From FEN-299 sp963717945 (lineage in GTDB: Bacteria; Acidobacteriota; Vicinamibacteria; Vicinamibacterales; Fen-181), in contig CAVQXT010000007.1 of the NCBI GenBank assembly GCA_963717945.1, positions 1,302,001 through 1,366,000 of the forward strand: 64,000 bases of DNA, written 5' to 3'. Position 1 is the stretch's first letter; each line of letters begins with the position of its first letter. Of the stretch, positions 7,261 through 15,797 are shown piece by piece. The notes below the pieces were generated by a model, which saw nothing but the letters and a program-made list of their open reading frames with translations, did no database searches and was not told the origin of the DNA. A program made the translations under genes and the position numbers.

Positions 7261-9738
7261 CTACAAGTCCCGAAGCACGACGTTCGGATCCACCCGGCCG
7301 GCGCGCCGCGCAGGGAAATAGCACGCGAGCAGCGCGACCAAACCCAGCGCCACGGGCAGCAGGACGAAAGCGACCGGGTCGAAAACGGCGATCGTCCCCA
7401 CGAGTACGGCTCGGAGGGCGAGACGGGCTACGACGCCGAACAGCACGCCGATCACGAAGCCCTCGATGACAGGACGGAATCCCTGGCGGAGAACCAGCCA
7501 TTCGATCTGTCGAGGGTCCGCACCGAGCGACAACCGCACGCCCATCTCATGCGTTCGCTGCGCAACGAGCAGCGCGAGGACTCCGTAGAGGCCGACCATG
7601 GCCAGTAACAGCGCCAGGCCGCCGAGGGCTGCCGTCGCCGTCGCGAGCAGACGAACCATGGCCATCGGGGCGGCGAGCAGGAGCGACGCTGTCCCGGCCA
7701 TGCCAACACTCAAGTCGGGATTCGCCCGCCGAATGGACGACCTGAGCGCCTGCGCTGCCGCGCTCGCGCTCCCGGCTGTCCTGGCCAAGAGGACAAGGTT
7801 CGGTTCGTAGTGCTGGGCGAACGGCACGTAGAGCGTATTCCGCGTACGATCTTGCCCCACTCCGCCATCGGTGTCTCCGGCGATCCCAACCACGGTGAAC
7901 GTCTCCGCCGGCGGACGGCCCCACGCTTCAAACGTCACCTCCCGGCCAACGGCCTGCGCCGTTCCGAAGAGCGCCCGCGCGGTGCGTTCGCTGACCACAG
8001 CCACACGCGACGATCCGGCTTCGTCGCGCTCATCGAATGCTCGACCACGGGTAATCGGAACGCCAAGCGTCTGGAAAATTGTCGGCGAGGCGGCGAGGAG
8101 GTCTGTATCGATGCCCTCGGGCGCGGTCTTCCGTCCACGGTCCTCAAAAACACGCGCCGATGCCCGGGCGGTCAGGGTCATCCCGAACGGTGTCCCAGAC
8201 GAAACGGCCGCGGACTCGAGTCCCGGCGTGCGCTGGGCGAGATTGAGCACATCCTCCAGAACCCGTCGGGCTCGAGGTTCGTCCCATCCTTGAGCACCGA
8301 AATGCACCGTGGCGAGTGCAAGATGGTCCAGGTCAACTCCGGGATCGTGGCGCGCGTCGTCGATGAGCAAGGTCCCGAACACCCCCGCCACCAGGAAGAG
8401 CGCCACCGATATGCCTACCTGCCACCGAAGCAGAGCACGATGGCGACTCATTCTCGTCGCCGGATTAGCGGGTCGATGTTCCGGCTCCGAGTGCTTTCCA
8501 GCCCGCGTCAGCAAAAGCGCGGGCTCCAGGCCGAAGACGAGCAGCGACACCAGTAGCGCGGCCGTGGCGAACAACAGAGCACTGACATTCAGTTCCGGTT
8601 GGAGGTAGAAAGAACCTCGAGGGGTCGGCACCTCCAGCGTCAAGGCGGTCAGGAGCCAGTGTGTGACCACCAGCGCGGCGAATCCCCCCAGAACGGCGAT
8701 GGCGACGCTCTCCATGCACCCGTCGCGAACCAGGCGCCAGCGGGATGCTCCGAGCGCCCGACGGATGCCCAGGTCGTATTGCCGAGTCGTACCGCGCGCG
8801 AGCATGAGGTTTGCGAGATTCGTACACGCGACGACCAGCAGGAGTCCGACCATACCCACAAAGAACAGGCCGGCCCGCGAATCGGGAGCGTCGAGATTTC
8901 GGGTGGTGAGGGGCCGCCCGGACCACGTCCTCCGTCCCCTTCGGCCTCCGATCTGAGCGCCCTCGGTCCCCCGGTATGGCATCGCCGCGTCTAGGCGCTC
9001 CCCAATGGCCTTCAGTTCTGCTGCTGCCTGCTGGAACGTGCGGCCCGGCCCAAGCCGACCGACGACCACGAGTCGACGCCGTACCCGGTCCTCTGGGGCC
9101 GACGAAGTTCGGGTGTCCAACAGCGGAGCCGACTCCAAAGGGATCCAGGCCGACGTACGAGCCGCGGCGCCTGTCCCCAAGCCGTCGAAGGATTCCCTGG
9201 CGACGCCGATGACCTCGAACGACTGTCCCCTGAGCCGGACGATTCGCCCGATGACCCTGGGATCCGCATCGAACTGACCGCGCCACAGGCGATCGCTGAG
9301 GACCACGACAGCGGAACGGTGTTGATCGTCCGGCGCCTGGATCACCCGGCCGAGCGCGCTGCCCACGCCGACGGTGTCGAAGTAGTTGCCGGTCACAGCC
9401 TCAGCCACCACAAACCCCGCCGCGCGATCGCTGGCCAGACTCTCTTCGAGCCTCGTCGACGCTGCGAGGCCAGTGAAGGTCGTCTGGGCAACGGCTAGCT
9501 CGTCGAGGTCCGCGCGCGAGATAGGGGATGCAGAAGGTCGTCCCTCAGTGGTGAGGACGACCAGGCGGCCCGGCTCGTGCACTCCTGGCGCCTGCCAGAG
9601 CAGGGAGTGGATGAGGGAATACACGGCCGTCGTCACGCCGACGCCGAGCCCGAGCGAAGACACCGCGAACAAGACGAAGAGCGGCGTCCGTGCCAGACGC
9701 CGCACGGCGAGCTTCAAGTCTCCCCACAGGCCGTTCAT
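7261..9738 (-). CDS. MacB/FtsX-type ABC transporter permease (ADOP-like, orphan)
   Basis: 825 residues. The layout is an N-terminal membrane helix (about 20-45), a large MacB_PCD periplasmic domain, three helices around 270-410, a second periplasmic domain, and three final helices ending RVDPNVVLRDL. This duplicated FtsX arrangement is typical of the large orphan permeases common in Acidobacteria. The family works with a MacB-type ATPase in exporting or remodelling at the envelope, but no ATPase or PadR regulator gene is next to it. The start ATG has a strong GGAGGAGG site. The substrate is unknown. Confidence 0.88.
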   Translation of the reverse strand: MNGLWGDLKLAVRRLARTPLFVLFAVSSLGLGVGVTTAVYSLIHSLLWQAPGVHEPGRLVVLTTEGRPSASPISRADLDELAVAQTTFTGLAASTRLEESLASDRAAGFVVAEAVTGNYFDTVGVGSALGRVIQAPDDQHRSAVVVLSDRLWRGQFDADPRVIGRIVRLRGQSFEVIGVARESFDGLGTGAAARTSAWIPLESAPLLDTRTSSAPEDRVRRRLVVVGRLGPGRTFQQAAAELKAIGERLDAAMPYRGTEGAQIGGRRGRRTWSGRPLTTRNLDAPDSRAGLFFVGMVGLLLVVACTNLANLMLARGTTRQYDLGIRRALGASRWRLVRDGCMESVAIAVLGGFAALVVTHWLLTALTLEVPTPRGSFYLQPELNVSALLFATAALLVSLLVFGLEPALLLTRAGKHSEPEHRPANPATRMSRHRALLRWQVGISVALFLVAGVFGTLLIDDARHDPGVDLDHLALATVHFGAQGWDEPRARRVLEDVLNLAQRTPGLESAAVSSGTPFGMTLTARASARVFEDRGRKTAPEGIDTDLLAASPTIFQTLGVPITRGRAFDERDEAGSSRVAVVSERTARALFGTAQAVGREVTFEAWGRPPAETFTVVGIAGDTDGGVGQDRTRNTLYVPFAQHYEPNLVLLARTAGSASAAAQALRSSIRRANPDLSVGMAGTASLLLAAPMAMVRLLATATAALGGLALLLAMVGLYGVLALLVAQRTHEMGVRLSLGADPRQIEWLVLRQGFRPVIEGFVIGVLFGVVARLALRAVLVGTIAVFDPVAFVLLPVALGLVALLACYFPARRAGRVDPNVVLRDL

Positions 9739-10687
9739 CTCGTCCTCCTCCGCTCAACTGTCGAGGGCGCCATGACCTTCAGGGGCTCGTCAACTGCGGC
9801 TTACGACGGCGTCGAGCGCGGGCGGTTGGTAGCCGCGCCCACATTTGCTTATCTATCGGCCGTTTCCGCGATCGAGCCCACTTCGCGCCGATGGAGGCCC
9901 AGGGGCATGATCCTGCCCGGTTCGGCTGCCGGTTCAACCAGACGGCCGCCCCCGACGCCGCTTGTGGCGCTTCACGACCGAGCCGAGCGGTCGCCGACAC
10001 CCCGCACACGGCCGGCCCTCCCGATGATGCGCGCATTCTATCGCGGCGGGGACGATGTGGGCGGGAGCTGCCTCGCGAACCAACCGCTTCCCGAGGCGGG
10101 TGTCTCGTCAAACGGGTGATTGTTGAAACAGTTACGACGTCACGAAGGGCCCCGCCAAACCAGGCGAAACTGTCCGGCGCGCACGCAGGGATTCTCGGAA
10201 CAGGGCATGAACGCAATATCAAGCCGGCGGCAAGCAGATGACAGACCGCGATTCGGAGTCGCGCCAGCAGGGCCGGGATGCGTCGCGAGCGGGCCTTCGG
10301 AGCAGGCCGTCGAACAGCGCGACGGAAAGCGATGAGCGCGTGCCGCGATTTCCCGGGCGCAGCGCGTGCGGTCGATTCAGCGCGAATAGCGCGCGCCCGA
10401 CGCAAGGAGCCGGAAATCGCGGCACCGCGAGGTAGCTTTCCCGGCCTGCGGAGCGGCCCACGAGCGATGCGCCCGGTCATGTTGGCGACTCAGAGTCGCG
10501 GTCTCTCATCTAGCCGAAAGGCCGATCCCTTATCGCCGGTTCCGATTCCTCAATCTTCAGTTTCGATCCCTCAACGTCCCGCCTTCGCCGCTGTCGCGGC
10601 TTCGGCGAGGCAGGCAGGCCGATTCCTCCATCGTTCCGCCTTCGCCGCTGTCGCGGCTTCGGCGCGGCAGGCAGGACCGAGAGCGCC
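9739..10687. other. Long intergenic region, 949 bp, with repeats but no supported gene
   Basis: Reading frames here have no recognisable domain, poor codon bias and no consistent ribosome site. The region holds one copy (10022-10041) of a 20-bp sequence that is also the promoter of the DUF2235 gene, and two tandem GC-rich repeat units at 10568-10681. It may contain a decayed gene or an untranslated RNA, but nothing seen proves either. Confidence 0.5.
10568..10681 (-). repeat. Two tandem copies of a ~50-bp GC-rich hairpin repeat
   Basis: Each unit contains CGCCTTCGCCGCTGTCGCGG on the plus strand followed by CTTCGGCGMGGCAGGCAGG, which can fold on itself. A third copy in opposite orientation is at 6886-6934. 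The units end near a GAGGAATCGG-like word that also appears at 25887-25926. Confidence 0.65.
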
Positions 10688-11743
10688 CTATTCCATCGCC
10701 GGCGGCGCGTACGGATGGCCGCGTTCATCCGTGCCCTCGGGCGATCTCATCCTCTGCCACACCGAATCGTCGATCGTCTCGTTCACGCCAAGATGCCGGG
10801 GCCGGAAGTACGGAAAGGTCCACGGCAGCTTCTCGTACAGCCCGAAGGCAAACGCACTCAACGAATCGTGCATCGGCGCGAGGTAGGCTCGAGGCTCCAG
10901 CGTCACCGGTGAGGTAAACGCCAGACCGCACGCCTGCGCCTTCTGCTGAAGCCACTGGAGGGAGAGCTGCTCGAGGCCCCCGTTTTTGTACCCGCCGCCA
11001 ACATCGGCGTGACAGCCCGGAAACCAGCGTTGCTCGATCCTCGTCAGCTCCGGTTCCTTCGTTCGCGACCACATGGTCGGCGCAAAGTCGTGCCGGTGTT
11101 CGTCGAGAGCGACCGCGTGATAGGCGTTCTCGACCATCCGGCTCACGTCGGTGTCGAAGAACCGGTAGTAGTCGGAGCTGAATGGCACCTCGTGTACGGG
11201 GATGCCCAGCGCGCCTACCGTGTCCCAGACCCCGATGAACTTGACCCGGATGTCCGGCCAGCTGAACGTCTCCCGGAAGGCGAGGGCTTCGCGGCCGTCG
11301 GGGCTCCACCGTTTCTCCCGGTAGATGTGGTACGCCTCTTTGGCGAACCCCTCCGACGGCGTCTTCGGAATACCGCACTTGCGGATGAGGCCGACGAGGC
11401 TGCGGGCCGTGTATGCGCCTCGGCTGAACCCAAAGAAGAACAGCTGATCGTCCGACTGGTAGTGCTCGGCAAGCCACAAGTAGCCGTCGCGGATATTCCG
11501 CGACAACCCATAGCCGAACGCGCCGCCGCGGACCTTCTCGTTCCACTTCACACCGACGCCCGGGTGGTAGAACGCCAGCTGCGACACCGGCCCGCTGGTG
11601 CCGGCAACCGGTCTGGCCTTCCGCCCCATCGCGCCGAGGAATCGCTGGTCGGCCGCTGTCAGGTTGAACAGAGACCACACGTTCGTGTGACTGCCGGGGT
11701 TGTTCCAGGTGCCGTCGAAGAAGAGGGCGAGTGTGCGGGCCAT
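10688..11743 (-). CDS. DUF2235 alpha/beta-hydrolase-like protein
   Basis: 351 residues. The N-terminus LALFFDGTWNN and the downstream FFGFSRGAYTARSLVGLIRKCG are signatures of DUF2235; the latter is a GxSRG nucleophile elbow. WDTVGALGIPV and GCHADVGGGY supply the other conserved motifs, including the likely Asp and His. Several members are phospholipase effectors of type VI secretion systems, but no such genes are nearby and no signal peptide is visible, so a cytoplasmic role is possible. The start at 11743 has an excellent GGAGGTGG site; longer frames upstream are non-coding extensions. Confidence 0.85.
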   Translation of the reverse strand: MARTLALFFDGTWNNPGSHTNVWSLFNLTAADQRFLGAMGRKARPVAGTSGPVSQLAFYHPGVGVKWNEKVRGGAFGYGLSRNIRDGYLWLAEHYQSDDQLFFFGFSRGAYTARSLVGLIRKCGIPKTPSEGFAKEAYHIYREKRWSPDGREALAFRETFSWPDIRVKFIGVWDTVGALGIPVHEVPFSSDYYRFFDTDVSRMVENAYHAVALDEHRHDFAPTMWSRTKEPELTRIEQRWFPGCHADVGGGYKNGGLEQLSLQWLQQKAQACGLAFTSPVTLEPRAYLAPMHDSLSAFAFGLYEKLPWTFPYFRPRHLGVNETIDDSVWQRMRSPEGTDERGHPYAPPAME

Positions 11744-11758
11744 GTCGCCACCTCCGAG

Positions 11759-11778
11759 CGATGATGCGCGCATTCTAT
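11759..11778 (-). promoter_or_regulatory. Promoter box of the DUF2235 gene, duplicated elsewhere
   Basis: The minus-strand 20-mer ATAGAATGCGCGCATCATCG holds the -10-like TAGAAT and ends 16 nt before the start codon. An identical 20-mer is at 10022-10041, also on the minus strand, with no gene below it. Confidence 0.5.
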
Positions 11779-12019
11779 GTGATCGCGACCTTCCACGTGC
11801 TGCTGTGTGTCCGGTACCTCTTGAGATTCCGCACCGCGGCTGACCATGAATAGTGGTCCGAAGCTCGCGCACCCAGGAAACAGCACGCTGTAGCTCGTCC
11901 GGACCGGCGCATCGCACCGTCCCTTCTTCGTTCCGCGAACATCGTTCCGCCTTCGTTCCTTGCGTGACTTCGGCGGACAAGCAGTGCCGACCGCTCTGCG
12001 TCGGTTCCGGCTGCCGTGC

Positions 12020-12025
12020 TACTGT
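12020..12025 (+). promoter_or_regulatory. Candidate -10 box (TACTGT), leaderless start of the ABC exporter
   Basis: TACTGT lies 6 nt before ATG 12032, and no Shine-Dalgarno is present. Its layout matches the boxes before 30170 and 43756. Confidence 0.5.
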
Positions 12026-12031
12026 TTCTGA

Positions 12032-13840
12032 ATGCCGTCGGAACCAGTGAAGAAGCCAGTGTCGCTGCCCGTCGTGTGGCGCGAGGCCCGCGACCTCGTC
12101 TGGACGCATCGCCGGCGGTTGTCGATCGGCCTGGCGCTGCTGCTCGTCAACCGCCTGTCCGGCCTCGTGCTTCCCGGGACATCCAAGTACCTGATCGACG
12201 ACGTCATCGGAAAGCGCCAGGGGGACCTGCTGGTCTGGCTGGCGGCGGCCGCAGGCGCCGCGACGGTCGTGCAGGCCGCGACCTCCTTTGCGCTGTCGCA
12301 GGTGCTCGGCGTCGCCGCGCAGCGGGCGATTACCGACCTGCGGCGCGACGTGCAGGCGCACGTCCTTCGCCTGCCCATCAACTACTTCGACTCGACCAAG
12401 AGCGGCATCCTGATCTCGCGGATCATGACCGACGCCGAGGGGATCCGGAACCTGGTCGGCACCGGCCTCGTGCAGCTCGTCGGCGGCCTGGTCACGGCCA
12501 GTATCGCCCTGGGCCTCCTGTTCTACCTGAACTGGCGCCTGACGACGCTGACGCTCGTCGTCCTTTTGACGTTCGGCGGCGGGATGGCTGTCGCCTTCAT
12601 GCGGCTGCGCCCGCTGTTCCGCGAGCGCGGCAAGATTAACGCCGACGTGACCGGCCGGCTCGGCGAGGGTCTCGGCGGCATCCGCATCGTCAAGTCCTAC
12701 ATCGCCGAGAAGCGGGAGGAGATCGTCTTCACGCGCGGCGCGCACAAGCTGTTCCGCAACGTGGCCCGGTCGATCACCGGCGTGTCGGCCATCACGGCGT
12801 TCTCGACGGTGATCGTCGGCGCCATCGGCGTGCTGATGATCATGGTCGGCGGCCGCTCGATCCTCGCCGGGTCGATGACGCTCGGCGACTTCGTCATGTA
12901 CCTGTTCTTCACGGGCCTCGTGGCGGCGCCGCTGGTGCAGATCGCCTCGATCGGCACGCAGGTGAGCGAGGCGTTCGCCGGCCTCGACCGCATCCGCGAG
13001 ATCCGGTCGATGACGACCGAGGGGCAGGAAGACGAGACGAAGCGGAGCGTCGAGTGGCTCCGCGGCGACGTCCGCTTCGAGCACGTCAACTTCGAGTACA
13101 CGCCAGGCGTCCCCGTCTTGCGCGACGTGTCGTTCGACTCTCCGGCCGGGTCCACGACGGCGCTCGTCGGGTCGAGCGGATCGGGCAAGAGCACGCTCAT
13201 CAGCCTCGTGATGGCGTTCAACCAGCCCGGGAGCGGGACCGTGCTGGTGGACGGCGTGCCGCTCTCGGCGCTCCGGCTGCACGACTTCCGCTCCCACCTC
13301 GGCGTCGTGCTGCAGGAGAACTTCCTCTTCGACGGCACCATCGCCGAGAACATCGCATTCGCCCGCCCGCGCGCGAGCCGCGAGGAGATCGTCGCCGTCA
13401 GCCGCCTCGCGCACTGCGAGGTCTTCATCCGGGAGTTTCCCGACCATTACGAGACGGTGGTCGGCGAACGGGGCGTCAAACTGTCCGGGGGCCAGCGCCA
13501 GCGGATCGCGATCGCCCGGGCGATCCTGGCCGACCCGCGCATCCTGATCCTCGACGAGGCGACGTCCAGCCTGGACAGCGAGAGCGAGGCCCTGATCCAG
13601 GACGGTCTTCGGTCGCTCCGGCGCGGCCGCACCACCTTCGTCATCGCGCACCGGCTGTCCACCATCCAGAGCGCCGACCAGATCCTCGTGCTGGAGGCCG
13701 GTGAGATCATCGAGCGGGGGAACCACCAGGAGCTCCTGGCGGCGAACGGCCGCTACCGGCAGCTTCACGACAAGCAGTACCGGCTGACGCAGGACCGCTT
13801 TATCAATCCCGGAGAGGAATTCCCCGCCGAGCAAGGCTGA
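12032..13840 (+). CDS. ABC exporter, fused permease-ATPase (MsbA-like)
   Basis: 602 residues. The first 330 form the six-helix exporter domain. The ATPase domain has Walker A GSSGSGKST, Q-loop VVLQENFLFDGTIAENI, signature LSGGQRQRIAIARA, Walker B ILILDEATSSLD and H-loop AHRLST. All catalytic residues are present. Homodimers of this type flip lipids, lipid A or drugs across the inner membrane; MsbA-like lipid export is likely but not proven. Start ATG 12032 is set by the -10 box directly upstream. It is transcribed divergently from the DUF2235 gene. Confidence 0.9.
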   Translation: MPSEPVKKPVSLPVVWREARDLVWTHRRRLSIGLALLLVNRLSGLVLPGTSKYLIDDVIGKRQGDLLVWLAAAAGAATVVQAATSFALSQVLGVAAQRAITDLRRDVQAHVLRLPINYFDSTKSGILISRIMTDAEGIRNLVGTGLVQLVGGLVTASIALGLLFYLNWRLTTLTLVVLLTFGGGMAVAFMRLRPLFRERGKINADVTGRLGEGLGGIRIVKSYIAEKREEIVFTRGAHKLFRNVARSITGVSAITAFSTVIVGAIGVLMIMVGGRSILAGSMTLGDFVMYLFFTGLVAAPLVQIASIGTQVSEAFAGLDRIREIRSMTTEGQEDETKRSVEWLRGDVRFEHVNFEYTPGVPVLRDVSFDSPAGSTTALVGSSGSGKSTLISLVMAFNQPGSGTVLVDGVPLSALRLHDFRSHLGVVLQENFLFDGTIAENIAFARPRASREEIVAVSRLAHCEVFIREFPDHYETVVGERGVKLSGGQRQRIAIARAILADPRILILDEATSSLDSESEALIQDGLRSLRRGRTTFVIAHRLSTIQSADQILVLEAGEIIERGNHQELLAANGRYRQLHDKQYRLTQDRFINPGEEFPAEQG

Positions 13841-13844
13841 CCGA

Positions 13845-13861
13845 CCTGATATCATTTCAGG
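13845..13861. promoter_or_regulatory. Promoter with small palindrome before the sulfur amino acid enzyme
   Basis: CCTGA (13845-13849) and TCAGG (13857-13861) flank the -10-like TATCAT (13850-13855). A repressor site over the promoter is possible. The leader before ATG 13898 is about 35 nt. Confidence 0.4.
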
Positions 13862-13897
13862 ATCGTCGTTATCTTCCCCACGGAGCCCTGGAGCGCT

Positions 13898-15079
13898 ATG
13901 GATACCAAGAAGCTCGGATTCGACACGAAGATGGTGCACGCCGGCATGCCGCACGACCAGTACGGCAGCGCCGTGACGCCGATTTACCAGACCTCGACGT
14001 TTGCGTTCGAGAGCGCGCAGAACGGGGCCGACCGGTTCGCCGGAAAGGCCGACGGGTTCATCTACACGCGCATCGGCAACCCGACGATTCGCGCGCTCGA
14101 GAAGAACATCGCGGAGCTCGAGAACGGCTTGGACGGCGTGGCGACCGCGTCCGGCATGGGGGCCGTGACGGTCTGCTACATGGCGCTCCTGTCACAGGGC
14201 GCGCACATCGTGAGCACCGGGTCGGTCTACGGCCCTTCGCGGACGCTCATCGAGCAGCAGTTCAGCCGGTTCGGCGTCGAGTCCACCTACATCGACACCT
14301 CGGACCTCGAGGCGGTGCGGAGGGCGATGCGCCCGAACACGAAGGTGGTCTATCTCGAGTCGCCGTCCAACCCGGCGATGCTCGTCACCGACATCCGCGC
14401 GGTGTCCGAGCTGGCCCACGCGCACGGCGCGCTGGTCGTCGTGGACAACACGTTCGCGAGTCCCTGCCTCCAGAAGCCGCTGGATCTCGGCGCCGACGTG
14501 GTCTTCCACTCGGTGACCAAGTTCATCAACGGCCACGCCGACGTCGTCGGCGGCCTGATCGTCGCCAGGGACCCGGCCGTCTACAAGAAGCTCCGCGCGA
14601 TGATGGTCATCCTGGGCGTGAACATGGACCCGCACCAGGCGTTCCTGGTGAGCCGCGGCGTGAAGACCCTGTCGCTGCGCGTCGAGCGGGCGCAGCAGAG
14701 CGCGATGCGGGTCGCGCGCTGGCTCGAGGCGCATCCGAAGGTGGCCTGGGTCCGGTACGTCGGCCTCGAGTCGCATCCTCAGCACGACCTGGTCACGCGC
14801 CAGATGTCGGGGTTCGGGTCGATGATCAGCTTCGAGCTGAAGGGCGGCTACGAGGCGGGGCGCGGCCTGATGGACAACGTCAAGCTGGCGACGCTCGCCG
14901 TCTCGCTCGGCGGCGTCGAGACGCTCATCGAGCACCCCGCGTCGATGACGCACGCCGGCATGTCGCAGGCCGACCGGCTCGAGGGCGGCATCACCGACGG
15001 CCTGGTCCGCTACTCGGTGGGCATCGAGAACGTCGAGGATCTTCTGGCCGATCTCGAGCAGGCGATCGCGAAGGTGTAG
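13898..15079 (+). CDS. PLP-dependent Cys/Met metabolism enzyme (cystathionine gamma-lyase/synthase family)
   Basis: 393 residues, full family length. The PLP lysine is Lys208 in HSVTKFINGHADVVGG. ASGMG near residue 86 binds the phosphate, and YTRIGNPT is the neighbour-subunit motif. Overall it is closest in appearance to methionine gamma-lyase, including SLGGVETLIEHPASMTH. However, the position of the lyase's active-site Cys after the conserved Tyr-Gly reads YGPSR, so that cysteine is missing. Cystathionine gamma-lyase/synthase or O-acetylhomoserine sulfhydrylase activity is equally possible. It is followed 6 nt later by the Nudix gene, probably in one operon. Confidence 0.87.
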   Translation: MDTKKLGFDTKMVHAGMPHDQYGSAVTPIYQTSTFAFESAQNGADRFAGKADGFIYTRIGNPTIRALEKNIAELENGLDGVATASGMGAVTVCYMALLSQGAHIVSTGSVYGPSRTLIEQQFSRFGVESTYIDTSDLEAVRRAMRPNTKVVYLESPSNPAMLVTDIRAVSELAHAHGALVVVDNTFASPCLQKPLDLGADVVFHSVTKFINGHADVVGGLIVARDPAVYKKLRAMMVILGVNMDPHQAFLVSRGVKTLSLRVERAQQSAMRVARWLEAHPKVAWVRYVGLESHPQHDLVTRQMSGFGSMISFELKGGYEAGRGLMDNVKLATLAVSLGGVETLIEHPASMTHAGMSQADRLEGGITDGLVRYSVGIENVEDLLADLEQAIAKV

Positions 15080-15085
15080 CAATCG

Positions 15086-15724
15086 ATGGCGGGGAAGACG
15101 ACGTTGGACGACCTGGAGTCGCAGCTGCGGTCGGCGCTGGCCGGGCCGCTGCCGGGCCTCGAGGCGCAGCGCCGCATGGCGCCGACGCCGCGCCCCGGCT
15201 GGCAGCCGGCCGGTCAGGCAGGCCAGGGGCGCAACGCGGCCGGCCTGGTGCTGCTGTTCCCGATTGACGAGTGCGTGCACCTGCTGCTGACGGTGCGTTC
15301 GACGGACCTGCCGAGCCACGCCGGCCAGGTCTCGCTGCCGGGCGGCGCGGTCGAGGCCGGCGAGTCGATGGAGGAAGCGGCGCTGAGAGAAGCGCACGAG
15401 GAAACCGGCGTGGACCCGGCGCTGGTGCGCGTCCTCGGCCGCCTCACGCCGCTGCACATCCCCGTCAGCGGGTTCGTGCTCCACCCGGTCGTGGGTGTCA
15501 CCGACGCCCGCCCGTCCTACCGGCTCGAACGCGGCGAAGTCGAACGACTCGCCGAGCCGCGCCTCGACGCCCTGCTCGATCCCGGCTGCGTGAAGCGGCA
15601 GTCGGGCACCTGGGATGGCGTGGCGCGCGAGGTCCCTTACTTCGCGCTCGACGGCCTCGTGGTCTGGGGCGCCACGGCGATGGTGCTGGCCGAGTTCGTC
15701 GAGGTCGCGTCCAGGCGCCCGTAG
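15086..15724 (+). CDS. Nudix hydrolase, CoA pyrophosphatase type
   Basis: 212 residues. The Nudix box GGAVEAGESMEEAALREA followed by HEETGV is complete, with the metal-binding glutamates. Before it, LLLTVRSTDLPSHAGQVSLPGG matches the UPF0035 motif that marks coenzyme A pyrophosphatases such as NudL. These split CoA or acyl-CoA into phosphopantetheine and 3',5'-ADP, trimming CoA pools. It follows the PLP enzyme by only 6 nt, so cotranscription is likely. A short C-terminal tail after the domain is unremarkable. Confidence 0.88.
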   Translation: MAGKTTLDDLESQLRSALAGPLPGLEAQRRMAPTPRPGWQPAGQAGQGRNAAGLVLLFPIDECVHLLLTVRSTDLPSHAGQVSLPGGAVEAGESMEEAALREAHEETGVDPALVRVLGRLTPLHIPVSGFVLHPVVGVTDARPSYRLERGEVERLAEPRLDALLDPGCVKRQSGTWDGVAREVPYFALDGLVVWGATAMVLAEFVEVASRRP

Positions 15725-15734
15725 GCCGGCCTTC

Positions 15735-15792
15735 GCGAGCCAGGAGGCTCGCGCCACACGAAACAATGTGTAGCGCCGGCGTCCTCGCCGGC
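15735..15792. repeat. REP-like double hairpin, site 1
   Basis: GCGAGCC-AGGA-GGCTCGC (15735-15752) and GCCGGC-GTCCTC-GCCGGC (15775-15792) lie between convergent genes. The same hairpin types recur at four other intergenic sites. Confidence 0.7.
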
Positions 15793-15797
15793 CGGTC

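Noticed and set aside
9779..10480. Gene in the 949-bp gap (frame of 233 codons and others)
   Set aside because: No domain, no ribosome site, Arg/Pro-rich composition typical of random high-GC frames.
11744..13954. Upstream extension of the DUF2235 frame to a 1088-residue protein
   Set aside because: It is antisense to a clear ABC exporter; the true start at 11743 has a strong ribosome site and the conserved N-terminus.
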